Below, one piece after another: positions 22,947 to 32,461 of a stretch of 64,000 nucleotides of DNA. The number at the start of each line of letters is the position of its first letter. Positions within the stretch are counted from its first letter, which is position 1. The notes beneath the pieces are model-generated. The model made no database searches. It worked only from the letters and a program-made list of their open reading frames with translations, and was not told the origin of the DNA. The translations under genes were made by a program, and so were the position numbers. Source of the stretch: Salinicoccus sp. YB14-2 (GTDB lineage Bacteria > Bacillota > Bacilli > Staphylococcales > Salinicoccaceae); assembly GCF_001265075.1 (NCBI RefSeq), contig NZ_LFKO01000002.1, forward strand, positions 846,592-910,591, written 5' to 3'.

Positions 22947-23110
22947 AAGTATATATGGGATGTGGTCAATTTGCTCAGACGATTACGCGAGCGATGAAAG
23001 CAGAGACTCAGACGCATTCTCGGCAGAAAAGGTTTATCAGGCAATTTATTCTCGAGCAAAGATTAATCCAAAAATTGTGCTTGAACGTTTTTAAGCACAA
23101 TTTTTTTAAT
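22947..23110 (+). ncRNA. Putative small RNA or attenuated leader of rpoY-rnjA
   Basis: Between the promoter at 22912-22940 and rpoY lies about 160 nt without a credible gene, ending in a strong intrinsic terminator: AAATTGTGCTT-GAACGTTTT-AAGCACAATTT with a long T run (about 23073-23110). The arrangement predicts either a free-standing sRNA or a leader that aborts transcription before the RNase J1 operon. I see no strong second promoter between the terminator and rpoY, so readthrough may feed the operon. No known RNA family is recognised. Confidence 0.5.
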
Positions 23111-23169
23111 GATATTGATAAATAAAATCTGGACAAATAATAATTATAACTATAAAAGGAGATATTAAC

Positions 23170-23385
23170 ATGGCAGTATTCAAAGTGTTTTATCAGCAAA
23201 ATTTAACGGACCGTATCATCCGTGAAGATACGAAAACAAAATATTTCGAGGCGGAATCAGAGACGGAAGTCCGTCAGGGATTGAAAGATGCAGGGTACAA
23301 TATTGAACTGGTCGAAAAACTCAGCGATGCTCATCTGAATTACGAAAAAGAAAATAATGTCGATTTTAAGGTGGAGAATTTATAA
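23170..23385 (+). CDS. rpoY: RNA polymerase epsilon subunit (DUF1447)
   Basis: 71 residues, the family length. [29 protein letters not shown] with the following [20 protein letters not shown] is characteristic of the Firmicutes epsilon subunit (YkzG), a small protein that binds core RNA polymerase. AAAGGAG site before the ATG. The stop overlaps the rnjA start (TAATG), the same conserved pair as in Bacillus and Staphylococcus. Confidence 0.95.
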   Translation: MAVFKVFYQQNLTDRIIREDTKTKYFEAESETEVRQGLKDAGYNIELVEKLSDAHLNYEKENNVDFKVENL

Positions 23386-25079
23386 TGTCACTTGAAAAAC
23401 AGGAAGTTGGCGTATACGCGCTGGGCGGTCTTGGTGAAATCGGCAAGAACATGTACTGCGTGGAATACAAAGACGAAATAGTCATCATCGATGCGGGCAT
23501 CAAGTTTCCCGACGATGAGCAGCTCGGTATCGACTACGTCATACCGGACTACAGCTATTTAATTGAAAACCAGTCGAAAATAAAGGCCGTTGTCGTCACG
23601 CATGGTCACGAAGACCACATCGGCGGCATCCCGTATTTACTGAAAGAGATTAACGTACCGATATATTCCGGCCCGCTTGCACTCGGGCTGATACGCAACA
23701 AATTGGACGAGCATCGTTTGCTGCGTACAGCGGAATTGCATGAAATCCATGAGGACAGTGTGTTGAAGTTCGGCAATCTGAGTGTCGATTTCTTCCTCGT
23801 TACACACTCCATCCCGGAAGCATACGGTGTCGTCGTCAGAACACCGGAAGGTAATATCGTCCACACAGGCGACTTCAAATTCGACTTCACACCGGTCGGT
23901 GAACCGGCAAACATTGCCAAAATGGCACAGCTCGGTGAAGAAGGTGTACTATGCCTGTTGTCGGATTCGACGAACGCAACCGTTCCAAACTTCACCATCA
24001 GTGAAAAATCTGTCGGCCAGAATGTCGAAGACATCTTCAGAAAATGTACAGGCAGAATCATCTTTGCGACATTCGCATCGAACATCTACCGTGTACAGCA
24101 GGCCATCGAGGCTGCAGTAAAATTCGACCGTAAAATCTGCATTTTCGGCCGCAGCATGGAAAACAACATCAAAATCGGAACTGAGCTCGGCTATATCAAA
24201 GCGCCGCCCGAGACGTTTATTGAACCGAAAATGATCAACAAAATCGAAAAGCATAAAGTGATGATCCTTTGTACCGGCTCACAAGGTGAACCGATGGCGG
24301 CACTGTCAAGAATCGCTAACGGAACTCACCGCCAGATCAGCATCATTCCGGATGACACTGTCATCTTCAGTTCCTCACCGATTCCCGGGAACACGTTGAG
24401 TGTCAACCGCACGATCAACTCACTGTTCAAAGCCGGAGCTGATGTAATTCACGGCCGCCTGTCCAACATTCATACATCCGGACACGGCTCGCAGGAAGAG
24501 CAGAAACTGATGCTCCGTCTGATCAGGCCAAAATATTTCATGCCGATCCATGGCGAATACCGCATGCTGAATCTGCATAAACAGATGGCCGTCTCAACAG
24601 GTGTCGAAGAAGACAACGTCTTCCTCATGGAAATCGGAGACGTCCTCGCATTGAAGAGTGACTCGGCACGCATGAGCCACCGCGTTCAGGCAGGCACGGT
24701 TTTCGTTGACGGCATCGGGATCGGAGACATCGGCAACATCGTCCTCCGCGACCGTAAAGATTTATCCGAAGAAGGACTTGCGATTGTTGTCGTGTCCATC
24801 GACTTCAAAACGAAGCAGCTTTTAAGCGGACCGGATATCATTTCACGCGGATTTGTCTATATGCGTGAATCTTACGGCCTCATCAGAAGCGCCGAGAAGA
24901 AAATTAAGGACGACGTGAATAACCTTCTGAACTCGAAAGACAAAGTCGAATGGTTCAACGTCAAGCAGCTGATCATCGAAGAACTCAGCCAGCACCTTTA
25001 CAGAAAAACAAAACGCAGTCCGATGATTCTCCCGATGATCATGAGAATCAACGACGAAAAACTTCAGAAGAAAAAATAA
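23385..25079 (+). CDS. rnjA: Ribonuclease J1
   Basis: 564 residues. Metallo-beta-lactamase/beta-CASP nuclease with 5'-exo- and endonuclease activity, central to mRNA turnover and rRNA maturation. Zinc motif HGHEDHIGG begins at residue 73; GDFKFDFTP and LLSDSTNA belong to the catalytic core; the beta-CASP region has [10 protein letters not shown] and [25 protein letters not shown] and [10 protein letters not shown] follow. The C-terminal domain for dimer formation is complete. Coupled to rpoY. Confidence 0.98.
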   Translation: MSLEKQEVGVYALGGLGEIGKNMYCVEYKDEIVIIDAGIKFPDDEQLGIDYVIPDYSYLIENQSKIKAVVVTHGHEDHIGGIPYLLKEINVPIYSGPLALGLIRNKLDEHRLLRTAELHEIHEDSVLKFGNLSVDFFLVTHSIPEAYGVVVRTPEGNIVHTGDFKFDFTPVGEPANIAKMAQLGEEGVLCLLSDSTNATVPNFTISEKSVGQNVEDIFRKCTGRIIFATFASNIYRVQQAIEAAVKFDRKICIFGRSMENNIKIGTELGYIKAPPETFIEPKMINKIEKHKVMILCTGSQGEPMAALSRIANGTHRQISIIPDDTVIFSSSPIPGNTLSVNRTINSLFKAGADVIHGRLSNIHTSGHGSQEEQKLMLRLIRPKYFMPIHGEYRMLNLHKQMAVSTGVEEDNVFLMEIGDVLALKSDSARMSHRVQAGTVFVDGIGIGDIGNIVLRDRKDLSEEGLAIVVVSIDFKTKQLLSGPDIISRGFVYMRESYGLIRSAEKKIKDDVNNLLNSKDKVEWFNVKQLIIEELSQHLYRKTKRSPMILPMIMRINDEKLQKKK

Positions 25080-25098
25080 AATCTTATTGCGTTTGAAG

Positions 25099-25137
25099 CC
25101 GCCCCTCGAGGACAATATGTCCCGGGCGGTTTTTTTG
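25099..25137 (+). terminator. Terminator of rnjA
   Basis: CCGCCC...GGGCGG stem with an inner CTCGAGGACA part and TTTTTTT, 20 nt after the rnjA stop. Confidence 0.88.
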
Positions 25138-25155
25138 CGTACGGGAAAGTCTCGC

Positions 25156-25297
25156 CCTGCTCACTCATGAGCTTTTTCAGGGCCAAGTGAGCAGATTTCG
25201 TCGCAGCCTGCTCACTTGAGAGCTTTTACGAAGCCAAGTGAGCAGATTTTGTCGCGCCCTGCTCACTCACGGGCTTTTTCGAGGCCAAGTGAGCAGA
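25156..25297. repeat. Family A hairpin array, 51 bp period (array A2)
   Basis: GTGAGCAG at 25187, 25238 and 25289; CTGCTCAC at 25157, 25208 and 25259. Two complete inverted repeats with 13-nt loops and a half unit on each flank. The period is exactly 51. The arms are identical to array A1, but loops and spacers have drifted (loop ATTTCGTCGCAGC type). Fills the convergent gap between rnjA and ktrA. Confidence 0.93.
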
Positions 25298-25342
25298 TTT
25301 AATTAGGAACAAATACGTTCTCGACTAAACGCCTGACAGACA

Positions 25343-25369
25343 GAAAAACCGGACGCCCGTGGCGTCCGG
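25343..25369 (-). terminator. Terminator of ktrA
   Basis: Minus-strand CCGGACGCCACGGGCGTCCGG stem followed by TTTTT, adjoining the ktrA stop. Confidence 0.88.
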
Positions 25370-26038
25370 CTACTCCATCATTTTCTTTTCGAAACCTGTT
25401 AAATCTTCTTCATTGCCGATTGTGATCAAAACGTCGGCTGCAAGTATTTTCAAACTCGGGTCCGGGGAGACGATGATATCATCATCCCGCTTGATGGCAA
25501 TGATGCTGATACCGAATTCCGCGCGGATATCCAAAGCGAGTATGGAGCGTCCGATCAGTTTTTCACTGGCGAGATATTCGACGACCGAGTACTCTCCTCC
25601 GAGTTCCAAATAATCCAAAACTGAATTTGAAACGAGTTTATGTGCGATTCTTCGACCCATATCACGCTCGGGATGGACGACGAAATCAGCCCCGATTTTA
25701 TCGAGCACCCGCGCATGATAAGTACTCTGCGCTTTTACCGTCACCTTCTTCACGCCGATATCTTTCAGCAGCAAAGTCGTCAGTATACTCGACTGGATGT
25801 TATCGCCGATCGCTACGACGACATGATCGAAATTTCTGAGGCCGAGATCGTTCAGCACCTGCTCTTCCGTCGTGTCCGCAATCACCGATTCAGTCGCGAT
25901 ATCCTGAAAATCCTTCACCCGCTCGGCATTGATATCGATTGCGAGCACGTCGACATCCATTTCCCTCAGCTCATCGACGATGCTGCCGCCGAACCTGCCG
26001 AGCCCTATCACTGCAAATTCCTTTTTCACATGCCTCAA
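25370..26038 (-). CDS. ktrA: Potassium channel gating RCK protein (KtrA/KtrC type)
   Basis: 222 residues. N-terminal Rossmann RCK_N domain with VIGLGRFGGSIVDEL and the acidic end of strand 2 (AIDINAERV), then an RCK_C domain from about residue 137 to the end. Such proteins form octameric rings that gate KtrB/KtrD potassium channels with ATP/ADP and, in staphylococci, bind cyclic di-AMP through RCK_C. No channel gene is next to it. The ATG at 26038 and a GTG three codons later are both possible starts (GGAG...GAGG sites); homologues begin near the GTG. Confidence 0.92.
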   Translation of the reverse strand: MRHVKKEFAVIGLGRFGGSIVDELREMDVDVLAIDINAERVKDFQDIATESVIADTTEEQVLNDLGLRNFDHVVVAIGDNIQSSILTTLLLKDIGVKKVTVKAQSTYHARVLDKIGADFVVHPERDMGRRIAHKLVSNSVLDYLELGGEYSVVEYLASEKLIGRSILALDIRAEFGISIIAIKRDDDIIVSPDPSLKILAADVLITIGNEEDLTGFEKKMME

Positions 26039-26119
26039 CTCCGATTCAAATTAAACTCAAAAATATACAACCTCTATGATAAACCTATTCGGCCGAAATA
26101 TCACACATTTTAAGTAAAA

Positions 26120-26213
26120 AAAGCCGTCCCCACTCGGAGAGCGGCACCCCGACCTTCAGAGCCAACGCTCGAAACAGCAGGGTGCCGGCCGCCCGCAGAC
26201 AGGCATCGGCTTT
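26120..26213 (-). ncRNA. Branched RNA element at the 3' end of cydAB
   Basis: A 7-bp outer stem (AAAGCCG 26120-26126 with CGGCTTT 26207-26213) encloses three hairpins: TCCCC-ACTC-GGAGA (26127-26140), GGCACCC.../GGGTGCC (26143-26186, with inner GAGC-CAAC-GCTC) and GCCCG-CAGA-CAGGC (26191-26204). A T7 run follows on the minus strand, and T-rich sequence on the other. It begins 8 bases after the cydB stop. It can act as a terminator, but the four-way-junction shape is far more elaborate than needed, so it may be a processed or regulatory RNA. All bases were paired by eye only. Confidence 0.55.
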
Positions 26214-26220
26214 ATTTTTA

Positions 26221-27255
26221 TTAATACCCTTCTTCTTCTTTACCTTCTACATAATCTTTATCGAAGATGAAGAGTCTGAGCAGCAGGTACAGGCTCGGAA
26301 TCAGCAGCAGGAGACCGAGTATGAAGACGATCGTCAGTGCAAACGCCATCGATTCGTTGACGACACTCGTGTTGATATCTATATATGGATATAGAATATA
26401 CGGCAGTTTACTGATGCCGTAGCCGTAGAACGCAAATGCAATCTGCAGCATAATCATGATGAATGCCAGACCGAAATTGCGTTTCTTCCAGATCAGGAAG
26501 ATGGCAATGAGCATCGATACCAGGCTCAGTCCGAATAAATACCAGTAATCCTGTGCGGCCTGGAAGTGTTCGTAGTTATGTTCCCGTAGACTCAGGAAGG
26601 CGAACTGACTGATGACAATCATCGGCAGGGACCAGATCAGGAACCAATTTCTGAACGTTTCCATCGCACTTTTGTTTTTCGCTTTCGATGCGTAATAAGT
26701 GAGGAATCCACTGGACACGTAAAGGACCAGAATGATTGCGAGGAACACGATCGTCCATGCATATGAACTGAATAACAGTTCCTGAAGATGCAGCTGGACG
26801 CCGCCCGCTTCCTCATATATATAACCGCCTTCTGAAATGACGAGTACAATCGACAGTGATGCCGGAATCAGAAGTCCAGTCACACCATATAGAAATGCCC
26901 ACGATTTACGCGGCTTCGTCGTACTCGAGTTGAACGCGTAATAACTCCCCCGGATCGACAGCAGTATGAGTGCGATACTGCCCGGAATGAGCAGGCTCGT
27001 TCCGAGATAATATGCCGTATCGGGATAGAACCCCACGATACCGACGAAGAAGAACACGAAGAACACGTTCGTCGTTTCCCATACCGGGCTCAAATAGCGC
27101 TGGATGATATGGCTGACTTTCTGGTGCTGGCCGGTCTCCATCGCATAATAGTTGAAGAATCCAGCACCGAAATCAATCGCGGCCACGATGACGTAACCGT
27201 ACAGAAATGTCCAGAGTACCGTAATACCAATCATTTCATAATTCAGATCCATCAT
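26221..27255 (-). CDS. cydB: Cytochrome bd ubiquinol/menaquinol oxidase subunit II
   Basis: 344 residues with about eight membrane segments. Shows the CydB pattern FLYGYVIVAAIDFGAGFF near the N-terminus and WETTNVFFVFFFVGIVGFYPDTAYYLG. Partner of CydA in the high-affinity quinol oxidase used at low oxygen. Overlaps the end of cydA by 4 bases (ATGA), so translation is coupled. No cydCD genes follow; instead a terminator-like structured element closes the unit. Confidence 0.95.
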   Translation of the reverse strand: MMDLNYEMIGITVLWTFLYGYVIVAAIDFGAGFFNYYAMETGQHQKVSHIIQRYLSPVWETTNVFFVFFFVGIVGFYPDTAYYLGTSLLIPGSIALILLSIRGSYYAFNSSTTKPRKSWAFLYGVTGLLIPASLSIVLVISEGGYIYEEAGGVQLHLQELLFSSYAWTIVFLAIILVLYVSSGFLTYYASKAKNKSAMETFRNWFLIWSLPMIVISQFAFLSLREHNYEHFQAAQDYWYLFGLSLVSMLIAIFLIWKKRNFGLAFIMIMLQIAFAFYGYGISKLPYILYPYIDINTSVVNESMAFALTIVFILGLLLLIPSLYLLLRLFIFDKDYVEGKEEEGY

Positions 27256-28601
27256 TTTTCATCCACCCCTTCACCGTAATATTCCTCGCGTGAAGATTCA
27301 GCAGAATTGTTGTTGAACATTTTGACCAGCACGTACGAACACGTGAATCCGAGTACAGCATACAATACGATGAATGACACCAGCACGATGCCGAGTCCGT
27401 CCGCGTTGGTCACGGCTTCTGAAACCCGCATGTATCCTCTGATAATCCATGGCTGACGTCCCATTTCCGCTAAGAACCAGCCCGCTTCTATTGCCATCAT
27501 GGACAATGGACCAGTCAGGAAATAGAGGTATAACAGCGCCGGATGGTGTTCATTAAACTTAGTGAACTTCTTGACGATGAAGTACAGCAGTGCCACCCCT
27601 AAGGCGTACATGCCGAAAACGACCATCAGATCGAAGAAGTAGTGTATCACAAGAGGCGGATGTTCATCCTCAGGTATGTCGTTCAGGCCCGTCACTTCCG
27701 TGTCGAACGAGTTACCCGACAGGAAACTCAGCGCCCACGGGATTCTGAGGGCATAGTTGACTTCCTGATTTTCCTCATCCAAGAGGCCGAATAAAACCAG
27801 GTCCGCCCGAGGTTCCGTCTCATAATGCCATTCCATCGCCGCCAGTTTTTCAGGCTGTTCGTTGTGTAGGAATTTAGCTGAAAAGTCACCTGCAAGAATT
27901 GTCAGAAGTGCTGTCGCAATACCGATCGACATTGTCACTTTCAATGCTTTCTTGTGATATTCAGCATCTTTCTGGAATTTATTTTTAATGAGCTTGAATG
28001 CTGCGATTGAAGCGATAATGAATGCTGCCGTCATGTAAGCTGTCGCCACAACGTGGAACACGCGCACATAGACCGACGGGTTCATCATCGCCGCAATCGG
28101 GTCGATGTTGACGAACATTTCTTCCGACAGTTCAAATCCTGACGGTGTGTTCATGAATGAGTTCACCGAAGTGATGAACACCGCAGACAATGTTGAACCG
28201 ACGACGATTGGAATGTTCAAAAGCCAGTGATGCCAAGGATTTTTGAAACGATCCCATGTATATAAGAAAATACCTAAAAATATAGCTTCAAAGAAAAACG
28301 CGAAAACTTCCATAAACAGAGGCAGCGCAATAATCTGTCCGCCGAGCCTCATAAAATCAGGCCATATTAACGATAGCTGGAGCCCGATGATGGTCCCCGT
28401 CACTACCCCGACTGCGATAGTCACCGTGAACCCTTTGGCAATCCTTCTTGCCATCGTAAGATATTGGGAGTCTTTTTTCCTGATACCCAAAAACTCCATG
28501 ACCATAATAACAATCGGTATACCGACACCAATAGTCGCAAAGATTATGTGGAAACCCAGTGTACTTGCTGTTATTATACGTCCTAAAAGAACCTCATCCA
28601 C
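27252..28601 (-). CDS. cydA: Cytochrome bd oxidase subunit I
   Basis: 449 residues, the length of the short-Q-loop form common in Firmicutes. Haem ligand His18 in the first helix (LGFHIIFATIG), the GRQPW motif after EAGWFLAEM, and the quinol-binding Q loop in the centre (AAMEWHYETEPRADLVLFGL). Catalyses quinol oxidation with oxygen reduction. A Rex-like site and sigma-A promoter are found immediately upstream. Confidence 0.96.
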   Translation of the reverse strand: MDEVLLGRIITASTLGFHIIFATIGVGIPIVIMVMEFLGIRKKDSQYLTMARRIAKGFTVTIAVGVVTGTIIGLQLSLIWPDFMRLGGQIIALPLFMEVFAFFFEAIFLGIFLYTWDRFKNPWHHWLLNIPIVVGSTLSAVFITSVNSFMNTPSGFELSEEMFVNIDPIAAMMNPSVYVRVFHVVATAYMTAAFIIASIAAFKLIKNKFQKDAEYHKKALKVTMSIGIATALLTILAGDFSAKFLHNEQPEKLAAMEWHYETEPRADLVLFGLLDEENQEVNYALRIPWALSFLSGNSFDTEVTGLNDIPEDEHPPLVIHYFFDLMVVFGMYALGVALLYFIVKKFTKFNEHHPALLYLYFLTGPLSMMAIEAGWFLAEMGRQPWIIRGYMRVSEAVTNADGLGIVLVSFIVLYAVLGFTCSYVLVKMFNNNSAESSREEYYGEGVDEK

Positions 28602-28630
28602 TTAAATCACTCCTTATATGCGTACCCTTA

Positions 28631-28658
28631 ATTATATATTCTAATGTGTCAATTTCAA
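28631..28658 (-). promoter_or_regulatory. cydAB promoter
   Basis: Minus strand TTGAAA (28653-28658), 16 nt, TATAAT (28631-28636); start expected near 28624, close to the cydA ribosome binding site. Confidence 0.65.
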
Positions 28659-28677
28659 ATAATAGCCAATGACAATA

Positions 28678-28695
28678 TTGTGAAAATTTTTTCAA
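28678..28695. promoter_or_regulatory. Rex-operator-like site upstream of cydAB
   Basis: TTGTGAA-AATT-TTTTCAA agrees with 12 of the 14 conserved positions of the Rex consensus TTGTGAA-N4-TTCACAA. Rex, an NADH-sensing repressor, controls cyd genes in bacilli and staphylococci. The site is just upstream of the -35 box rather than over the start, so the effect is uncertain. Confidence 0.5.
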
Positions 28696-28700
28696 ATAAA

Positions 28701-30014
28701 CTACTCAGCGCTCATTTTATCATCTTCCGGCGCTTCTTTGACAAATGTATGGAATATAATTCCAATGATCACCATGACGAGCAGGCTCGTAATCGCGATG
28801 CGTGAAGCGAGCGGTCCGTACTGGCTGAGTCCGAGCGTAATTGTTCCGTAGATGAACGGCCCGATGATGGCACTCATCTTTGCACTGAATGCGAACAGTC
28901 CGAAAAACTGCCCTTCACGGCCGGGCGGTGACAGTTCGATGATCATCGTTCTTGAGACGACCCATACAGACCCCATGGCGATGCCGAACATTGAAGCAGC
29001 AATCCAGAACGTCCACATCGGCAGCGGCACGGCGGCAACCGTAACCGCAGCTCCGAGTATAATGGAAATGATTAAAAATGTTTTCTTGGAGCCGAGTGCT
29101 TTATTCACAAAACCGAATACAAGTGCGCCGACGATACTGAAGCCGGTGGCCACCATGAAGACGACGAGGAAATCCGACGGGCTGAACCCGACGACCGTCG
29201 TTGCGTACGGCTGCATCATCGCGATTGCGGTTGCGAGCGCATCATTTATGAAAAAGTACGCAATCATGAAAAAGAATATTGACGGATAGTGCCGCGCTTC
29301 TTTGAACGTGCGGTAAATGTCTTTGTAGCCTTTAAGGAAAGACTTTGATGATGACGCTGACTTTTTGACGTGTTGGTCTTTATTAATGAAAAAGAGCGGC
29401 AGTGCAAATATCAGGAATAAAATCCCGGACATCCAAAATGTGTTGTGGATACCGGCATCGCCGACCAGGTACATGACCGTGATGATGCCGAACAGTGTGC
29501 CGAGGTAGCCGAGTGCCACACCGAATCCCGAAATCAGCGGGATTTCCTCTTTTTTGCCGAGTGACGACAGCATGCCGTCATAGAATACGTTTCCGGAGCT
29601 GAAGCCGAATTTTGCAATGACGAAAATGATGATCGTGATGACGAGGCCGTTCGGCAGTCCGAACAGTTCACCCGTGTTCATATCGCCGAATATGCCCATC
29701 AATATTGCGCCGGTCACCGTGATGAGCGTAAAGATCATGACAAAGCATTTCCGCTTACCCGTCCGGTCCATGACGACACCGTAAAGCGGGGAAAATAATA
29801 TGAGCAGGATGGCAGCAGCCGCGTTGGCGTAGGCGATGATTGTCGAGGCAATCTGCTCAAGCTGCGGATTGTCCCCCACCACTGCCGTTATATACTGCGG
29901 GAAAAACAATGTGACGATATTCGCTGAGAAAATCGTATTTGCAAAATCGAAAAATGCCCATGCCAGAATCGGCAAAGACAAAAACAGAGCCAGCGGTTTA
30001 CGCGTCTTTTCCAT
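28701..30014 (-). CDS. MFS transporter of the UMF1/Atg22-like group
   Basis: 437 residues from ATG 30014, chosen for the GGAGG site five bases before; the open frame extends nine codons further without one. Twelve membrane segments. The N-terminal LPILAWAFFDFANTIFSANIV and the loop SPLYGVVMDRTGKRK are typical of UMF1-family permeases related to vacuolar Atg22. Substrate unknown, possibly amino acids or peptides. Transcribed in the same direction as cydAB but alone, with a hairpin array on its upstream side. Confidence 0.82.
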   Translation of the reverse strand: MEKTRKPLALFLSLPILAWAFFDFANTIFSANIVTLFFPQYITAVVGDNPQLEQIASTIIAYANAAAAILLILFSPLYGVVMDRTGKRKCFVMIFTLITVTGAILMGIFGDMNTGELFGLPNGLVITIIIFVIAKFGFSSGNVFYDGMLSSLGKKEEIPLISGFGVALGYLGTLFGIITVMYLVGDAGIHNTFWMSGILFLIFALPLFFINKDQHVKKSASSSKSFLKGYKDIYRTFKEARHYPSIFFFMIAYFFINDALATAIAMMQPYATTVVGFSPSDFLVVFMVATGFSIVGALVFGFVNKALGSKKTFLIISIILGAAVTVAAVPLPMWTFWIAASMFGIAMGSVWVVSRTMIIELSPPGREGQFFGLFAFSAKMSAIIGPFIYGTITLGLSQYGPLASRIAITSLLVMVIIGIIFHTFVKEAPEDDKMSAE

Positions 30015-30120
30015 ATAGACCTCCAAAATAATCATGATCAATGCAGTTTTGTGTTTCGTATTGAGTTTTCTTCTGGCTACGCGGTCGCGCGGATCACGAG
30101 CATGTGTTAGATATTCCAGC

Positions 30121-30229
30121 GGAGCTTCGTTTCCATTTCGAGGCGCCGATAGACCGCCAACGGAGCTTCGTTTCCATTTCGAGGCGCCGATAGAGTCCCA
30201 TCGGAGCTTCGTTTCCTTTTCGAGGCGCC
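30121..30229. repeat. Family B hairpin array, 41 bp period (array B1)
   Basis: Three units start at 30121, 30162 and 30203. Each is GGAGCTTCG, a 9-nt loop (TTTCCATTT or TTTCCTTTT), CGAGGCGCC, then a 14-nt spacer (GATAGACCGCCAAC type). The arms pair over 9 bp with one G-U and one mismatch. Lies in a 338-bp gap between two minus-strand genes (ptsI and the MFS gene), not a convergent one. The rest of the gap holds only a ptsI terminator. Confidence 0.93.
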
Positions 30230-30297
30230 GATAGACTGCTGCGACTCGCTACACCAAGAGCTCCTACATGAGCCTCCTCATATAACAGCTCACTCAA

Positions 30298-30345
30298 AAA
30301 AGACACATGAACATCACACTGTTTTCAAGTGAAATTCATGTGTCC
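30298..30345 (-). terminator. Terminator of ptsHI
   Basis: Minus-strand GACACATGAA...TTCATGTGTC stem with inner TTTCACTTG/CAGTGTGA part and TTTTTT after it, right behind the ptsI stop. Confidence 0.82.
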
Positions 30346-30352
30346 TTCACAA

Positions 30353-32080
30353 TTAAGAACGTTCTGTATATTCTTTTACAAGAGCAGTGACTGTTTCTGA
30401 TTTTGGTGAACGCATTGCTGCGTCTGCCAGCTGTTCCATGTCTGTTTTCTTAAGGTCTGCAATTTGCTTTCTTGCTTTCAGCACACTGCCAGCGCTCATT
30501 GAGAACTCATCCAGTCCTAATCCGATGAGTAATGGCACTGCAGTTTTATCGCCTGCCATCTCTCCGCACATGCCGACCCATTTGCCGTTGTCGTGTGCCG
30601 CTTTGATCACGTTATGGATCAGGCGTAAAAGCGCCGGATGGTAAGGCTGATATAGATAAGATACATTTTCATTCATGCGGTCTGCTGCGAAAGTGTACTG
30701 GATCAGATCGTTTGTGCCGATACTGAAGAAGTCCACGACTTTCGCAAATTCATCTGCGAGCACCGCAGTGGATGGAATCTCTACCATGATGCCGACTTCG
30801 ATATCATCGCTCACGTCCACACCGTCTGCCTTCAGTTCATCACGGCATTCGATGAGAAGCGCTTTCGCCTCTTCGAATTCTTCGATTGTTGCGATCATCG
30901 GGAACATCACTTTCAAGTTGCCGTGAACGCTCGCACGCAGCAGCGCACGCAGCTGAGTTCTGAAGAGATATTTATTATCCAAAGCCATACGGATTGCACG
31001 GTAGCCTAAAAATGGATTGAGTTCCTTCGGCATATCCAGGTAGGACAGTTCTTTGTCGCCGCCGATGTCGATCGTACGTACGACAACCGGTTTATCTTCC
31101 ATGCGCTCTAAAACAGCTTTGTATGATTCATACTGCTCGTCTTCGGTCGGCAGTTCGTTTCTGCCCATGTAAAGGAATTCAGTACGGAATAAACCGATAC
31201 CTTCCGCGCCGTTTTCGAGAACCGTTTCTACATCTTCAGGTGTTCCGATATTCGCACCGAGCTCGACTTTGATGCCGTCGGAAGTCTTCGTCTCATCCTC
31301 TTTGATTTTAAGTAATTCCTGTCGCTCTTTATCGAGTGCCTGCGATTTAACTTCATACGCTTTGATCTCTTTGTCCGTTGCGCCGACAATGACGTCGCCG
31401 TTTTCACCGTCAACGATAATCATATCGCCTTCCGTGATTTCATCCGTCACACCTTTTGTTCCGACGACTGCCGGAATTTCAAGCGTGCGTGCCATGATTG
31501 CTGAATGGGACGTGCGTCCGCCAATGTTCGTCACAAACCCTTTAACAAACTGCTTATCCAGCTGTGCAGTATCGGACGGTGTCAGGTCGTCTGCAATGAT
31601 GACGACTTCCTCGTCGATGCTTGCCGGGTTCGGCAGCGGACGGTCAAGAAGATTTGCAAGTATGCGTTTCGTCACATCTTTGATGTCGGCCGCGCGTTCA
31701 CGCATATATTCATTGTCCATGCTTTCGAACATCGTGACAAATTCATCCCGTGTTTCAACGAGCGCCTGTTGTGCACTGGAGGACTGATCCGTAATCTTCT
31801 CTTCTATCGGAGTGATCAGTTCAGGGTCCTCGAGCACTAAAAGGTGCGCGTCAAAAATAGCTGCGTGTTCCGGCCCCACAGCAACTTCAGCGTGATTGCG
31901 TATTTTTGTGATTTCCACTTTTGTTTTATGAATACTGTCTTTAAATCTTTGAACTTCTTCTGCAGATGCACTGCTCTCAATTGAAGTTTCAGTAAAATTT
32001 AAATCAGGTTCGACAAGTGAGTAGGCTTTTGAAATCGCGATGCCGTCACTTGCTCCAATCCCTTTTAGTATTTTAGACAT
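30353..32080 (-). CDS. ptsI: Phosphotransferase system enzyme I
   Basis: 575 residues. Transfers phosphate from phosphoenolpyruvate to HPr at the head of the sugar PTS. The phosphorylated histidine is His192 in [12 protein letters not shown]; the C-terminal PEP-binding TIM barrel has [14 protein letters not shown] and the late GMCGEMAGD with its catalytic cysteine. The start overlaps the ptsH stop by one base. No irregularities. Confidence 0.98.
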   Translation of the reverse strand: MSKILKGIGASDGIAISKAYSLVEPDLNFTETSIESSASAEEVQRFKDSIHKTKVEITKIRNHAEVAVGPEHAAIFDAHLLVLEDPELITPIEEKITDQSSSAQQALVETRDEFVTMFESMDNEYMRERAADIKDVTKRILANLLDRPLPNPASIDEEVVIIADDLTPSDTAQLDKQFVKGFVTNIGGRTSHSAIMARTLEIPAVVGTKGVTDEITEGDMIIVDGENGDVIVGATDKEIKAYEVKSQALDKERQELLKIKEDETKTSDGIKVELGANIGTPEDVETVLENGAEGIGLFRTEFLYMGRNELPTEDEQYESYKAVLERMEDKPVVVRTIDIGGDKELSYLDMPKELNPFLGYRAIRMALDNKYLFRTQLRALLRASVHGNLKVMFPMIATIEEFEEAKALLIECRDELKADGVDVSDDIEVGIMVEIPSTAVLADEFAKVVDFFSIGTNDLIQYTFAADRMNENVSYLYQPYHPALLRLIHNVIKAAHDNGKWVGMCGEMAGDKTAVPLLIGLGLDEFSMSAGSVLKARKQIADLKKTDMEQLADAAMRSPKSETVTALVKEYTERS

Positions 32081-32346
32081 TAATCAGTCAGCCCTTCATT
32101 GCTCAGAGTTTCTGTAATTGCTTCCAATGCTTCCTTTTCGTCGTTGCCTTCAGCGTATACAGTCACTTCGGAATCTTTGCCGACGCCGAGTGACATGACG
32201 CCCATGATTGATTTCAAGTTCACTTTTTTACTGTTGAATTCAAGCTGAAGTTCAGAATCGAACTTCGATGCTGTCTGTACGAGAATGGTTGCGGGTCTTG
32301 CATGTATTCCTGTTTCATCTGTTATAAAATATGATTTTTGCTCCAT
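32080..32346 (-). CDS. ptsH: HPr phosphocarrier protein
   Basis: 88 residues. Carries His15 (GIHARPAT), phosphorylated by enzyme I, and Ser46 ([10 protein letters not shown]), the HPr-kinase site through which gram-positive HPr acts with CcpA in catabolite repression. GGAG site before the ATG. First gene of ptsHI. Confidence 0.98.
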   Translation of the reverse strand: MEQKSYFITDETGIHARPATILVQTASKFDSELQLEFNSKKVNLKSIMGVMSLGVGKDSEVTVYAEGNDEKEALEAITETLSNEGLTD

Positions 32347-32386
32347 TGCTGATTGCTCCTTCGCCTCATAGAATAAAGTTATTATT

Positions 32387-32404
32387 TAAAGTAAGATTAC
32401 TTTA
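32387..32404. promoter_or_regulatory. Inverted repeat upstream of ptsH
   Basis: TAAAGTAA-GA-TTACTTTA, an 8-2-8 perfect inverted repeat about 40 bp before the ptsH start, inside an A/T-rich promoter region. Candidate operator of unknown partner; not a cre sequence. Confidence 0.5.
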
Positions 32405-32429
32405 TTTGATTTTATCATTATTAACAGAT

Positions 32430-32456
32430 AAAAAGCCAACGAGATGTCAGCTTTTC
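32430..32456 (-). terminator. Terminator of the DUF697-like gene
   Basis: Minus-strand AAAGCTGAC-ATCTC-GTTGGCTTT stem (9 bp with two G-U) and a following TTTTTA run. Confidence 0.8.
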
Positions 32457-32461
32457 ATCAT

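Noticed and set aside
22912-23094. A 60-codon gene before rpoY
   Set aside because: No ribosome binding site or start with support, and it runs into the terminator; better read as leader or sRNA.
26120-26213. tRNA gene
   Set aside because: Outer stem of 7 bp and three arms suggest one, but the loops are 4 nt long, there is no TTCGA arm or anticodon loop, and a T tract follows.
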